From: Siphonodentalium dalli
Taxonomy: Eukaryota > Mollusca > Scaphopoda > Gadilida > Siphonodentaliidae
Direction of reading: 5' to 3'
Length of the DNA stretch: 64,000 nucleotides
Assembly (NCBI GenBank): GCA_032622095.1
Contig: CP136068.1
Location: forward strand, 48,540,443-48,604,442
A program made the translations under genes and the position numbers. Position 1 is the stretch's first letter. The number at the start of each line of letters is the position of its first letter. Below are positions 12,423 through 25,500 of this stretch, piece by piece. The notes under the pieces are model-generated. The model saw only the letters and a program-made list of their open reading frames with translations, had not been told where the DNA came from and did no database searches.

Positions 12423-12823
12423 TTAACCCTTTACCCAACAAACCGGCCAAAACCGGCCAAATAAAGCTTCAACAGCCTAAAATATCTTCGGTCTGTCTCA
12501 ATAGAACCATACAAATATGGATATCATTGGAACCGGCTCCTTGACCACATTGTGATAGTTACAGTTATACCCTGTGCCAATGCATTCTCTTATATATGCG
12601 AGTCGACCATAGGTCGCCTCGCATATATAAGAGAATGCATTGGCCTAACAAAAATCATTTTTTAACACTTTTTACCATTTTTTCCATACAATCTTTAACA
12701 ATTTTATAATTGTTAATGTGTTAAGCCAATGCATTCTCTTATATATGCGAGGCGACCTATGGTCGACTCGCATATATAAGAGAATGCATTGGCACAGGGC
12801 CCTTCTGTTGGGTAAAGGGTTAA
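12423..12823 (-). mobile_element. piggyBac-like double-hairpin MITE, copy 1
   Basis: TTAA flanks both ends, followed by the inverted terminal sequence CCCTTTACCCAACA. A TTAA target site and CCC-starting ends are hallmarks of piggyBac elements. Inside are two separate long hairpins of about 68 bp, each with arms CCAATGCATTCTCTTATATA and a GTCGACCATAGGTCGCC centre, separated by an A/T-rich spacer. There is no coding region. Orientation is opposite to copies 2 and 3 (33,263 and 52,932). Confidence 0.85.
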
Positions 12824-13399
12824 TGCATAACATACATGTAGGAAGGGAATTGCTGTTGATTTTGTTATTTACTTTGAGTGTTTCACTGAAGCATATAGCG
12901 CTGTGGCTGATTGGACACAGCAAATGTGTCCCAGTGACGCTAAACCACTCAATTAAACACTCTAAACACTATGTTAATGTCTTATATTTACACAGCTGTT
13001 TCCTTATTAATTTATATAAGCCCAGCTAATTGTGTTTCTTCTGACATCTGGCTACAGTTTGGTTATTATATCATGTAGTTCTATAAGATTTCTCAATATT
13101 CTACCTGTGAGCAGAGGGATGTCCGAATATGGTTTCTATGCCATTCCACATGCCATCGACTGACTTTTGTTAAACAAAATATTGAGGTGCTGTCCCCAAT
13201 ACATTGTTTCCAAACACCACAATACCCCACTCAGATCCAAAATGGCCGCCGCACGGGTGCCTTTGTTATACCTTAAAACCAAATTGACTAATAAGAAATC
13301 AGTAGCGGATGTCACCTTCGTGAAGCAAAGTGAATGCGCGGACATATTATTATATTCAGACAGCCGGCCTAGTAATCGCATGGGTCTACGGAAAGTCGT

Positions 13400-13714
13400 C
13401 TAATACCAACTCTTTCTACACGACAAAAATTATTAGTCAATGCGACCTTTCCGAGAAAATTGCTTCAAATCAAAGCATTAACATGCACTCCACGGTTGGT
13501 GATTATTGGAATACGATAGGGGAACACTCCGACGTTCGTACTCAGATTTCACTAATGTTCCTACCTTGCTTGCCTGTACCAAGAAAATGACCAATTTGAT
13601 TCTATTTGTCGTTATATATATTTATTACCCCATTTGTTATTCATTTTCATAAAAATAAAATAAAACAAGCCGAAAATGATATGTTTAAAATGTCTTAAGC
13701 ATGATATTGGCGAT
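13400..13714. repeat. Dispersed repeat into which a LINE inserted
   Basis: AAGCCGAAAATGATATGT and GGCGATAAGTTGTTAT (13,669-13,724) match 28,771-28,830, and the match resumes at 14,705 after the LINE. GATAGGGGAACACT near 13,507 also recurs in inverted form near 28,870. Confidence 0.65.
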
Positions 13715-13739
13715 AAGTTGTTATTTTATAAGTCATAAA

Positions 13740-14358
13740 TTACAAACTATGTATAACATTGTAAATCAGAGGGCCCCTACTTACCTCACTAAAATAATAC
13801 CACCCAGGATAGCCGATATATCCGAGTATGAATTCAGAATATGAATTCAGAAACCCCGAAATATTTTACACATACTTTAGCAATACCGAGCACTATAAAA
13901 AGTCATTTTTTCCCTCAACAATAAAAGCGTGGAACGACATGCCTTCCACAATAACAGAAGCTCCGACGATTTTCGATTTTAAAGAATATCTTAGAATAAT
14001 TGATCCCACCGCTAGACCTCCAATATATTTCTATACAGGTCGTAGGAAATATAATGTATTGCACGCAAGACTAAGAAACTATTGTAGTGATCTTCAGTCT
14101 GACAAATTTCAGAATTATATTGCAGGAAGCCCACGTTGTACGTGCGGCAACCAGTGTGAAGATGCCTATCACTACTTCTTTATGTGTCCCCACTACCAGT
14201 CAGAACGAACTGAGATGTTTCATATGCTACACAGAGAAGGAATTAAATTAACGCACATGAACAATCTACTTGCTGGCCTCCCGAATGCTCATAACAAACA
14301 AAATGTGAAATTATTCAAAATAGTCCAGCATTTTATCGCGGAGACTAAACGTTTCTAG
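13740..14358 (+). pseudogene. LINE reverse transcriptase C-terminal region, one frameshift
   Basis: The 176-codon frame 13,828-14,358 has STIKAWNDMPS, a basic RRKYNVLHARLRNYCSDL segment, and a C-x-C-x3-C...H-x6-C zinc-knuckle-like motif (CTCGNQC, HYFFMC), then ends KTKRF-like (AETKRF). These are the hallmarks of the tail of CR1/jockey-like reverse transcriptases. The same protein continues upstream in a different frame (about 13,762-13,839, NIVNQRAPTYLT). The frames are separated by a 13-bp tandem duplication, TATGAATTCAGAA, at 13,827-13,852. Confidence 0.85.
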
Positions 14359-14616
14359 TTAAATTTCAAGATAAGAAATTAGTTTATCAATTATCACATG
14401 TTTTCCTTTCGCCTCACCATAGAATGCAACTCGGCGTTGGCACCCCCCCCCCCCCCCCCCCCCCCACCAATCACTCTCACTGACTCACTCTCATCCTTCC
14501 TCAATGATTCGTTACAATCTGCCATCATCACCTTTCTCATTCACCACGTGCAGCTGTAAATAAGTTACTTATTGTGCCATTTTGTTAAACAAATTGTTTG
14601 TATCAATGTATACCGG

Positions 14617-14650
14617 AGAGGGGCTCATTAAGTTTTGTAACTTGTGCCCC
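14617..14650 (+). other. LINE 3' UTR hairpin
   Basis: GGGGC ... AAGTTTTGTAACTTGTGCCCC forms a stem-loop shortly before the A-rich tail. A better-paired version is present in the second LINE copy at 37,260-37,295. Such 3' hairpins are commonly the element's reverse transcriptase recognition site; that role is inferred here. Confidence 0.6.
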
Positions 14651-14714
14651 AATCCATTTTGTATTATACTACAAATAAAATATGTTTAAAAAAAAGAAGA
14701 AAAAAAGTTGTTAT

Positions 14715-16330
14715 CAGAGTACGTTATACTTGTGATAGTTACGTTACGCACACGGTATTAGCAAATGTGACTCTTTCACATTGGTCAATATACACAATTT
14801 TTTTTTTCGGACCCTCATTTCGTAAACAAAGCCACGTGAATATCGGCCAATCAGAAGAGGGCATTATGTTGCCACGATTAATGGTGAATCGTCCCATGTC
14901 TATGTTTAGATTAGAAAGATTTCTAACACTTGAACGTGTAAAACAGCACTTTACATGGTAAGGAATGTTTATATCACTTTTGGAAGTAGCAATATACGCG
15001 ACAATACCGTTTATCCGAACAAAATCGGTGCAGTGAGTCAGAAAATCAACGTTGACGGCGTTCGGCGCTATTCCGTATCGAATTAGTGCCCCCCCCCCCC
15101 CCCCCCTGTTGTATGTATATGAGGTATATATTTCAATATGTTTTTGCTACAAGTTCCCCGTGCAATTGTATCCTCACGCTGTTGTTTACTTGTCATGTCG
15201 TCTAAACCTCCTCTCTGTCCAATTCCCCCTAAGCAATTCTAAAGGTTATGTTCTATCGGATGTATACAGTATAATGTTGTGCATATATTGCCATATTGTA
15301 CACATATTTCAACTTAATCTCATATATTGGAATAGTGCTCTATATGTTCAAGGCTGGTTTTGGAATTATGTTGCTATCAAATTATTGACTAGCTCACTGT
15401 TTGTTTCAAATTTCGTGTCGCATGCAAATGGCTTTTGTTATATATCTGGTTTGCTACCTATGTCACACTCGTTTGGTCTGTGGCATATGTCACACTCGTG
15501 TGATCGTATAACTTATTGATTGTGTGTTTAATTTTCAGGTTGAAAATAAACCAATTTAGACAACCTTGTCGTCGATTTCTTCCCCCGACGAAACAGGGGG
15601 GCAAATTGTGCGCGAAGTGACTTCACAAGCTTGGAATAGATTGGGACCAACAATTAACCAGATGATCCTGTTATTATGTCGAGCTCTTGTCAGACATTTT
15701 CTCTTCTCATTTATCCTTGCACTTCAGTTATCAGAATGTCGCCCACCACCTTTGTTATCGCGACGACGAATGCATGTGTCGCCTTCAAATAGGAGGAATT
15801 TTGCACGTAAAATATACTATTTGACAGCGACCCAAATATCCCGCTGGTTTGCCACAAAGCGAGAAATGGACGAAGTATAAAATCACTACTGTGATCGCGT
15901 CGTGGTCAGCGATTCAGTCGCTTGCAGGGTGAATATAAAACTCGCGCGCTTTGAACTGCTACGGACGACAGAAAACGGCCGTTATAATCGCGCGCTAGCG
16001 TCCGTTGTGGATTGACCTTTAGACATGTAATTGACGCGATTTGTGTGAGATACTTCGGAGATAAATAACAAAGCTGCCACTCATAACTTAGTTATGTGGA
16101 ACAATAGGTCATTTCGGTACCCTATATAACCTACGTGTCATCATTGTTTATAATTATTTGCAAGCAGACGAACTGTCTTGTAGACAATACGCCACATAGG
16201 CTATGTGTCGTTAAGCCAAAATGTCGCTTAGACTAATAGTTGTGTCAAGGAAGTGACTTTTGGACAAAGCTTATCTAGAAAGAGCCTAGTTTCGAGAATC
16301 GAATCGAACGTAGCTTGCTCTATATCCAAT
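14715..16330. other. No convincing gene; poly-C run at 15,089-15,106
   Basis: Two longer frames (15,052-15,519 and 15,566-15,880) have no recognisable domain. The first is extended by a C run and is rich in hydrophobic residues as expected of AT-rich DNA. Confidence 0.45.
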
Positions 16331-16338
16331 AACGTCAA

Positions 16339-16497
16339 TGCATGTATACTATAGTGTTAACTTCTTTTCTGTGTAAGCTTACCCCACATTCCTCCACACT
16401 TAATGCTAATACATGTATAATATAGTGTTAACGTATGCGTCCTTACTTCCTTTCTGTGTAAGCATACCCCACATTCCTCCATAGTTAATGCTATTGA
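16339..16497. repeat. Tandem duplication (about 75-85 bp) covering the end of the ILEI gene
   Basis: TATAGTGTTAAC...CTTTCTGTGTAAGC(A/T)TACCCCACATTCCTCC...TTAATGCTA occurs twice. The right copy (16,411-16,497) is inside the last exon of the minus-strand gene; the left copy lies just beyond its stop. In both copies the minus strand reads ATGTGGG|GTAWGC, a potential splice donor. Confidence 0.8.
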
Positions 16498-16567
16498 TCA
16501 TCGTGCTTCCATAGCTTGTACTGAGATATTCCTTTGTAGGTAACCCCATGTACCAACTGGCTTCATT
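16406..16567 (-). CDS. ILEI gene exon 8 (terminal): last ILEI part
   Basis: Acceptor TTGTTTACAG then 53 codons in phase 0 and TAG. Residues 299-351 start NEASWYM, matching the D/N-E-(A/G)-S that follows the core strands in FAM3 and POMGNT1, and continue with YGSTMI and MWGMLTQKG, equivalent to the family's GS-x-x-I and W-x-F-x-x-(Q/R)KG. An alternative donor at MWG|GTATGC would skip the last 20 residues, so the exact C-terminus is uncertain. Confidence 0.75.
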   Translation of the reverse strand, partial: NEASWYMGLPTKEYLSTSYGSTMINSINYGGMWGMLTQKGSKDAYVNTILYMY

Positions 16568-19500
16568 CTGTAAACAACAAACACAAAAGTCGATTTAACA
16601 TCGTCGACAATTCCTGGGCTTTAAATGTCGTTAACAAAATTAAAGAGAAATTAAAAATAATCCGTTCGTGTGTGTGAACCCCTCCATGACTGGAGCTTTC
16701 AGAAATCAGAAATTTTGCGAAGACCCTGTGCCAATGCATACACTTATATACGAGATTGCATTGGCCTAACAATATGCACCATGACTTTGTAAACCAGAGC
16801 ATTCTCTTATATATTCGAGGCTCGCATATATAAGATAATGCACTGGCACATGAAGACTAAAAGTATTTCACCAGGACAAACTTTGAACGAAACCATCTCA
16901 AATTTATCGAAAAATATAAGAAATGACAACTACAGTGTACATGTATAAACTGCGACTGTCATATTCCTTTCACACGTGTAACCATGTGTTGCATATCAAA
17001 TGAATCAATTAATAATTATGTTTAAGCACCAAAGTATGTTGTATAGGTCGATGGTTTAAGATTGAGAGTAAAATATGGTTTACACCAAATGAGTAGCTAT
17101 TTATGATGTGACCAAATAGCCAGCAAAACTCAGGTATTAATCGATCCACACAAATATACAGCGTTATCCGCTGTATATCAAATCATATTATCATAACAGA
17201 TAACATCACCACCACAATACACATATAACATTTATCGCAGAGAAAATATCTCTGGTTAATGCCACCCAACAAAGCTTTGTTAAACATTTGGATACTTGAC
17301 TAGAAGGTTAATTATCAACAGTTTTATCGAGTGTGTCGTGGGTCATATGCGTACACATGCACTACATTACTGTCTGCAATAATGACAGCGGGTGGTCGTA
17401 CGTGTACCCAGCGTATATCGCAGGTTAAATTGTGGGGTGCTTGTCAGGGCGATTTATAGTGGAACCCAATCTAACCTCATTCTGTGTGGCCACTCTAACA
17501 GTATTATATAGGTGGACACTCTAAACGCATTCTATGTCGCCACTCTAACGACATACTATAATTATGTAATCACCATAACCTCATTCTACAGTGGCCATTC
17601 TAAACGCACTATATATGGGGTCACTCTGACCTCACTTTAGCGGCATGCTATGTGTTCACTCATATGGAATTATAGCTGATAGCTGGGCCCACTAAAAAAA
17701 CATTCTATGTGAATACTCTAATATCACTATAGCTGGACACTATAGTGGCATTCTATGTGGGCACAATAATGGAATTCTAGCTGACCACTGTAATATAGTT
17801 CTAGCTGGACACTCTAAAAGCATTATATGTGGCCACTCTAACCTCACTATAGCTGGCCACTCTAGCAGCATTCTTTGTGTACACTCTAATGAAATTCTAT
17901 CTGGCATTCTACTGGAATTCTAGCTGACCACTCTAAAACAGTGAAAATAATCCTGAGCTCGGTCAATCATCGACCCACTGGCAAGGTCGTGATATTGAAA
18001 TGACACTACCGCCCAAAATAAACAAATTGTACTGATATATCCTATATATCTGATGTTGTCCGAAGATTTCTTAAAGTTCATGGTAGTCTTATTTTGTCCC
18101 ACATTTAAAAAATGTTAGACATAGAGATATTCCACTGAAACTGCTTTAGGTCATGACTGTGTTGTGGGCCTCGTGAGTTTTTGTACCAAATTTACTATGC
18201 ATCAAACCAACGCTGTGTATAGGTGGATTATATATCATTCACAGTTGTATGGTTATATCCATTTAGTCCAGGAGATATTGGTCGACCTCTGCACCCACCG
18301 GGACTCAACTTCACCCCACTAATTTTCTTTCTTAATGTCTCCTCTAATTTTGTTCGGTTGTTAACAAGAAACAAAAGTGGCCGCAGAGACTCCAGACAGG
18401 ATGACGTCCATCATGGCGGCCATTTTTTTAATATGCACCAGGTCTCTTTGATCGCCGTTATAGTGAAGATGATATCACATGCGGTCTTGTTTTCCGCCCG
18501 AATCATTATGCTAATATACAATCCTTACACATTAGCCAAATATCTGATACCAGAATCCAATATGGCGGCCAAGATGGCCGCCGAAGTGTGAAAATATGCT
18601 ATTTTTCTGACATGTTACCACCTTTCGTTTGTCTCTGTGGGAAAATATTGGCATCTTGGCGTGATGTTATACATTTATCGTATAGAAGAGTCATTGGCGA
18701 ACACATGGGGACCATCCTATATATTCATTGTGGGATATTTTTGTCCAATATCACGTTTTCCCAAATGCCGGTGCAATAGGTCAAAGCCGAATCTACGTTA
18801 ATAACGCGATGTAATGTTTCGAATCAATGAATGTTATTGCTATCATAACAACACCCATGCATATATATGTGCAGGATATACTCGAACTAGAATTCCTCTT
18901 ATACCTGAGTTGAGGAATATTCACCCAAATCCAAGATGGCGGCCAAAATGGCCACCAGAAATAGAAAAATCGCCGAAAATCGCTGATTTTAACATCTTGA
19001 CTGTGAGTATCAATTGCCAAACCATAATAAATACTTCATGTCACTATTCCATATCGACATGTAATGGTTGGTAGAAATCGCGAAACAATAACGCCCATCG
19101 TAAGAAAGTAAAGGAATGTAGACTTGTTTTCAAATTTCGGTCGCCATTTTGACGCCATCTTCGATTTGCAAAACCATTTCTTTTATATGGATATGGTACA
19201 AGGAAAGTGTTCACAACTCACAATAGTAAGCAGGTGTGGAGTTGCCTTGACAATAATGCTCACTGATGTTAAATCAGCGATTTCCTGCGATTTTTTATTT
19301 CTGGTGGCCATTTTGGCCGCCATCTTGGATTTGGGCGAAATTCCTCAACTCAGGTATAAGAGGAATCCTAGCTCGAGTATCACCTGCACATATATATGCA
19401 TGGGTGTTGTTATGATAGCAATAACATTCATTGATTCGAAACATTACATCGCGTTATTTGTGTGGATTCGGCTTTGACCTATTATACCGCCATTTGGGAA

Positions 19501-22500
19501 AACGTGATATCGGACACAAATATTCCAAAATGAATGTATATGATGGTATCCATGTGGTCGCCAATGACTCTTCTATACGATCAATGTATAACATCACACC
19601 ACGATGCCAATAGTTTCCCACAGAGACAAACGAAAGGTGATGAAAGGTCAGAAAAATTGCATATTTTCACATTTCGGCGGCCATCTTGGCCGCCATATTG
19701 GATTCTGGTGTCGGTTTTTTCGCTAATTTGTAAGGGTTGTATATTGCATAACGAATCGAGCGGAAAACAACCTGTCTGCAGTATAAAATTATTTCTGGTA
19801 GCTCCGGTCTCCGGAAAAACTTATATGTTTTATTGAAACATTCAGCTTGTCTTTCACAACGCAAAATCATGCTTGCTTTCTATTGTTAGTTATATATGTT
19901 AGACATCACCTGACTAACTTTAATGTGGGTGCGTTCCATTAGCCCGATAATATAGAGTATTGCACTTTTAGTAGAGTTGTCTTTCTTGGACACGCGCTGT
20001 TGGCGAATGTCAAGGTCAGACTGATGTGAATGGAGATTCCAGAGACATAAATCGAGATTCGAGATTGCGTCGGATTTTAAGAGGGAGGTCAAGTGACCAA
20101 TTTTTAATGGGGATTTCCATGCAAATCTGCGGAGCAAAAGTTACAGAGTTGCACATACTTCTGAGTGTGACTTGATGTGGTATTGAAAACAACAGGTATT
20201 TATCTGGCGGATCCGCTTGAAACTTGTTACATTATAATGTTGGTATATTTATTTTTGAATTTTATATTGATTTTCAAATGTAGGTCAAATGATGTAATTT
20301 CAGAAAAACAATTCTCAAAAATGTATTAGTGCAAATTTTTATAATTTACCAAGCGGACCCGCCAGATAAATACCTGTTGTTTCCAATACCACATCAAGTC
20401 ACACTCAGAAGGATGTGCAACTCTGTAACTTTTGCTCCGCAGATTTGCATGGAAATCCCCCATTCAAAATTGTTCACTTGACCTCCCCATTAAAGAAACT
20501 GAGTTTATTGTTGTATAATTTGCTGAACTCTGATTATTGTTTTACATAAAGTATATGAACATCGACGCATTATACGTTCTAGCATTCGCGATATCCCGGC
20601 CATTGTGAAGTCACTGCCATGCTTATTTTACCGGTGACTGTACATCTTCACAAAATGTGCCCCCAATAATAGGTTTGCCCCACCCCCTGCCCTTCAGTCC
20701 TTCCGGTGGCCCTGTCTTTAAAGCTGCACCAGCGCAGCTCCCATCACGGAAGGGTTAAATGTACAGAAGACGTTCCCGGTGTGTAGAGTTGAACAAATAT
20801 TACGAAACTTTTCAAGATAATATTAACAAAAAGAACGTGAAATTGGACAGGCTTTTTTTTTTTTGAAATCTTTTACAGTAGAGCGAATTAACTAAGTCAG
20901 CAAACACCGCCGTTTTTACGACATCCTATTTTGTCGCTAATCAAAGAACAATAGCACTCATGAAAATCTTGCAAAATTTTCTTGTAATTACAGTAGTGAG
21001 TAATACAATTTCATTAAATTTAAATAGTGTAATAACTCAATTAATATAAGTCCCTCTGACATCGATGCCCTATCATTCCATCATACCACCCATATAATTA
21101 ATGGAACTATATATATATAATAGTACAAACATCTCTGTTTGACATTCTGGCTGTTGCCATCGTTGCGTCGTGGATCGTGCCCAATTTCCCATTTCAAATA
21201 TTTCAAATAACCATCATTTATCATCTCCATCAAGCAGTCGGACCTCCAGTGAGCTTGGATCGCCACCTCTCAGGATGAACACGCAACCGCTAATCCCAAT
21301 TAGTGTCACTAATATGCTGGACTCCATGCATGTCACGCCTTGTATGAGCTGGTCACTCCACGCTCACAAAGGCGGATACCAGTTGATTCTGGATTTCCAG
21401 GGTTTCCAGGGCTCTCTACCGGGAGTGGACCGGATAATACCAGATCAGCACGGAAGCCTCGACAAAAAATGAAGAAGAAGAAGAAAAAAACACCATCGAG
21501 AAACAAAGAGATGCCGCGAGACTCGCTGCATGGAAAGCGAAAAAGTCGACGGAAACTCCACCAGTCGACTCCGCCCATACAGCTGGGATCCCGGCCCAGT
21601 CTGCACAGGAGATGGAATCTCCACCACCATCACCACCACCATCACCACCACCATCACGGCCAGACGAGGATACTGAAGACGAAGACGATGACCCCTCTGA
21701 CTTCGTCCCCAAGACTCCGGAGTATACCGAGCCGGAGCCTTCATCCTCAATTGAAGCAAGAGCCGCCGAAACCATGAGAGGAATCGACTTAAAAACCATC
21801 GATATAGATATTATCCTGCAGAAAATATACGAAGATTTCACCGGACCTTCTCCGCCGATCTCACCGCTTCCTTCATCATCAACATCAACATCTTCTACTT
21901 CACCACCACCGAAGAAGAAGAAAAAGAAGGAAAACAAAAAAAAGAAAAGAATAACAGCTAGAATCCCATTTCCCCTGACCCACCTGAGCCACGGCCTAGA
22001 CAATCGCTGGTACTTACATGTCCAAAACAAATTCAAGTCAGGGCATAAGGGCGATCTTCGGATGAGCCCACCACCGTCCTCGTGTCGCCATTCGGGCGGG
22101 CACGCAAACTCTTTTCACGACGGCGACACATTAGGTGAAAATGTGATGCTAATTGGTGTGTGATATTCATTGTATGTTTTGTTATTTAATAACAATATAG
22201 AAAAAATTTAATTTAACACACCGAAGAGCCAAATTGCACGACAAATGGGCCAGTGTGAGAATATAGTATAAGACGAAAACGCGGCCAACCATTACATTTA
22301 TTGGTATTAGACGTACCTTCGTGAGGAAAAACACATAATCACCTATTACTACAGTGTCTAGGAAAGCAGCGATGTTGGAATACTGTTCAACTTGATGTGT
22401 GTCGAATTTTCCGAGGGCAGTTTTCGTTCCCTGTAAATAATCCGTTAATATTATAATTTAGACAGTGAAATTATTAGTCAATTAATACCCTTTATGTTAA

Positions 22501-25500
22501 TACACCGACCATTTGATGAAATACACTCCACGCATAGCCTTCTTTTTTGTGGATGTCGGTATGGGTGCTACAATATGCCAAACGACCAAATGTTTGTGTA
22601 TACCCGTATGTGACGTTTACTTTTAACTACATCAAAGGTCCAGAAATTATACTTATATTTAAGCAATGTAGCAGTTTTAAATATGTCTACATGTAAACTA
22701 AAATAAAGCAGCATAAATATGTGATTACAACCATACGACGCCATAATGTAATTAATATGCACCCAATAGTCATCTTACATTATTATGGAACAACACGTTC
22801 TCGCAAATGGAAAACACAAGGCAACCAGCTAATATTTTCCAGATGGTAATAGGTGGTGGGCTGGTGTATATGATATGGTTACCGAGTTACTGGAAGGTGA
22901 CAGTCTCTTTAAAAAGCCGATGGTAATGTTACCAGATCTATTTCTCACGAAATCCAAATCTATCTTATTTATATGACGACGGGGGAGGGTTCTGTCCCAA
23001 TATCACGTTATAAATTGTTTCCAAATATAGATCGAGTAACTGGTGTAGTAAATGTTTGTGATAATCGTAGTACTCAGTTATAGTTCTACAAAAACAACAG
23101 GATGCGATAAAATAATCAGTATAATAAATAGCATTGACTGATCAAAACTCGAAGATTTTGTTCTCCTGGATTGCAATGAGTATTTTTATCGCATTCATTT
23201 GTGAATATATCGTCATTTATTTTGTGTTATAAAATGTGTCGTGTTTCGTATTCGTGGGGGAAATGGTCAGCACGCCATTGATCTCCCAAAAAATATAACC
23301 AATCACGAAGCGATGTTTATAATTGGCATCTACATTTTAAAGATACGGGCGGCGTTGGCGGTGGGTATGCTGTTAAAATATTCACCTCCGTCAAAAACCG
23401 CCATAAACAGAAAGAATAGTAAAATATAGACAGACTTTGTTCTTACACCAATCAGAAATATGGCATAAACAGTATGTTATTGTCATTTTTTTCCTTTGTT
23501 GTGTAAACAAAAGCAAAAAAACGTTACGTTACCTGTCTTTTGTTTAGATCCGGATATGGTAAACATAAAGAGCGCTATTGGCTACTATTTTCCTGATATG
23601 GAAATAATAAAGAGCGTTTATATAATTTGTGTGTGATTAACCAATAGAATTGCGCTGTGTTATGTAAACAGAAGCACAACTTATGTAACACGAGCAGGCT
23701 CTTGTCTACGTACACCATCGTCCGTCTTGACGACACTATACTATTTACGCGCTGATTATGTTTGGCATATGAACAAAACTATATATATTTTAATATTCAT
23801 TCTGTTGATGGCGATTTGAACAAATATGAATATTTCTTCAACGAACGCCGCCTGTGCCTTTAAAGAGATTTTATTTCGCTTGAACGGCGATCAGTCTGAG
23901 ACATGACTACTAGAATGAAGGTATAATCCCATCTATACAGAAATCAGATCTGAATAGCAGTTCTAGAGACGAAGATGTGATAAGATTATCACCAGTCATT
24001 TACAGATACTGGTCACGTGAATTGAGTTGATGAGGTATAATGTGTGAATGTACATGTACAGCCTAGTTAGCGCCATATAATGATACTTACTGATGTTTGA
24101 TCCAGTATATATATGTTGATGCCCCGTGCCCCCGAACCCAGGTTCTGGAAATAAATGAAACATAAGGTACGTATAGAGACAAGGTGATCAAATACGTTAG
24201 TCCACACTTCTGAGATATATATTTCTTATTTACAGGGTATTTGAATATGATTTGTATATTATCTGTATATGATTTGTATATGATTTGTGTATGTATATGA
24301 TTTGTATATGATGTGTAAATGATTTATATATGACTTGTACATGGCTTGCACGTGGTTTGTAATGGTTTGTACATGAGTTGTACATTGTATATGATTTCTA
24401 TATGATATGTATGATTTTTGTATGGTTTGTATATTATTTGTATATGATTGTTGTATGATTTATATATGATGTGATATGTATATAATATTTGCATATTATT
24501 TGCATATGATTCGTAAATGATTCGCATATGATTTATACATGTGCATTGTGTGTATTTGACGTGTGTATATCGTGTGTATATGATTTGAACATTATTTGTA
24601 TATTGTTTAATATATGATTTGTAAATTGTTTGTATATGATTTCTGTAATATTGGTATATGATGTGTATATGATGTGTGTATATGATGTGTGTATATGATG
24701 TGTGTATATGATGTGTGTATATGATGTGTGTATATGATGTGTGTATATGATTTGAACATTATGATTTGAACATTATTTGTATATTGTTTAATATATGATT
24801 TGTAAATTGTTTGTATATGATTTATGTAATATTGGTATATGGTGTGTATATGATGTGTATATGATGTGTGTATATGATTTGTATATGATGTGTGTATATG
24901 ATGTGTGCATATGATTTGAACATTATTTGTATACTGTTTAATATATGATTTGTAAATTGTTTGTATATGATTTCTGTAATATTGGTATATGATGTGTATA
25001 TGATGTGTGTATACGATTTATAGATGATTTGTATGTGGTTTGTAAATGATTGTTATATGATTTCCATATTATTTGTATATGATTTATATATGATTTGCAA
25101 ATGGTATATAATACGTGTATATGATTTATATATGACTTGTATCTGATTTGTATGTGATTTCTAAATTATTTGTACATGATTTGTATATGATTTATATGAT
25201 TTGTACACGAATTGTATATGATTTGTATACGATTTGTATATAATTTGCATATGATTTGTATATGATGTGTATATTTGATTTGTTTTGATTGATTATTATA
25301 GCTACACAATGTCACGAGTGATTGCTTGTTGTTTCTTATTAAATATTTTAACGCTAATTGTGGGTGAATGTCATCTGAAAAACAACTTGTAGAATTTGGG
25401 TTCAACTCAAACCCTGCTCATATATGATAGCTATGTTTCAACGTTTTCGGTCTAGCGGGTAAACAAATTTCCACACAGAGAGTTTCACTGGGAAATAGTT

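Larger units (their letters stand above)
13715..14714 (+). mobile_element. 5'-truncated LINE insertion with 10-bp target-site duplication
   Basis: AAGTTGTTAT occurs at 13,715-13,724 and again at 14,705-14,714, directly after an A-rich tail (AAAAAAAAGAAGAAAAA). Flanking sequence on both sides matches one continuous unfilled relative at 28.77-28.85 kb. This is the expected result of target-primed insertion of a LINE that lost its 5' end. The body holds the reverse transcriptase C-terminal region and a 3' UTR. A C run lies at 14,442-14,465. Confidence 0.88.

Noticed and set aside
12672-13029. Frames on both strands reading QCILLYMR...
   Set aside because: They translate the hairpin arms of the TTAA MITE; the same peptide appears at the other MITE copies.
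15052-15519. 155-codon plus frame
   Set aside because: Starts in a poly-C run and is rich in hydrophobic and aromatic residues typical of AT-rich chance frames; no motif recognised.
18547-19870. Frames ending NMAAKMAAE on both strands
   Set aside because: Produced by the repeated ATGGCGGCC motifs of the fold-back element.
21416-22036. 206-codon minus frame with poly-Phe and poly-Asp/Gly
   Set aside because: It is the complement of the Lys/Pro/Ser-rich plus frames; the sequence is low complexity.
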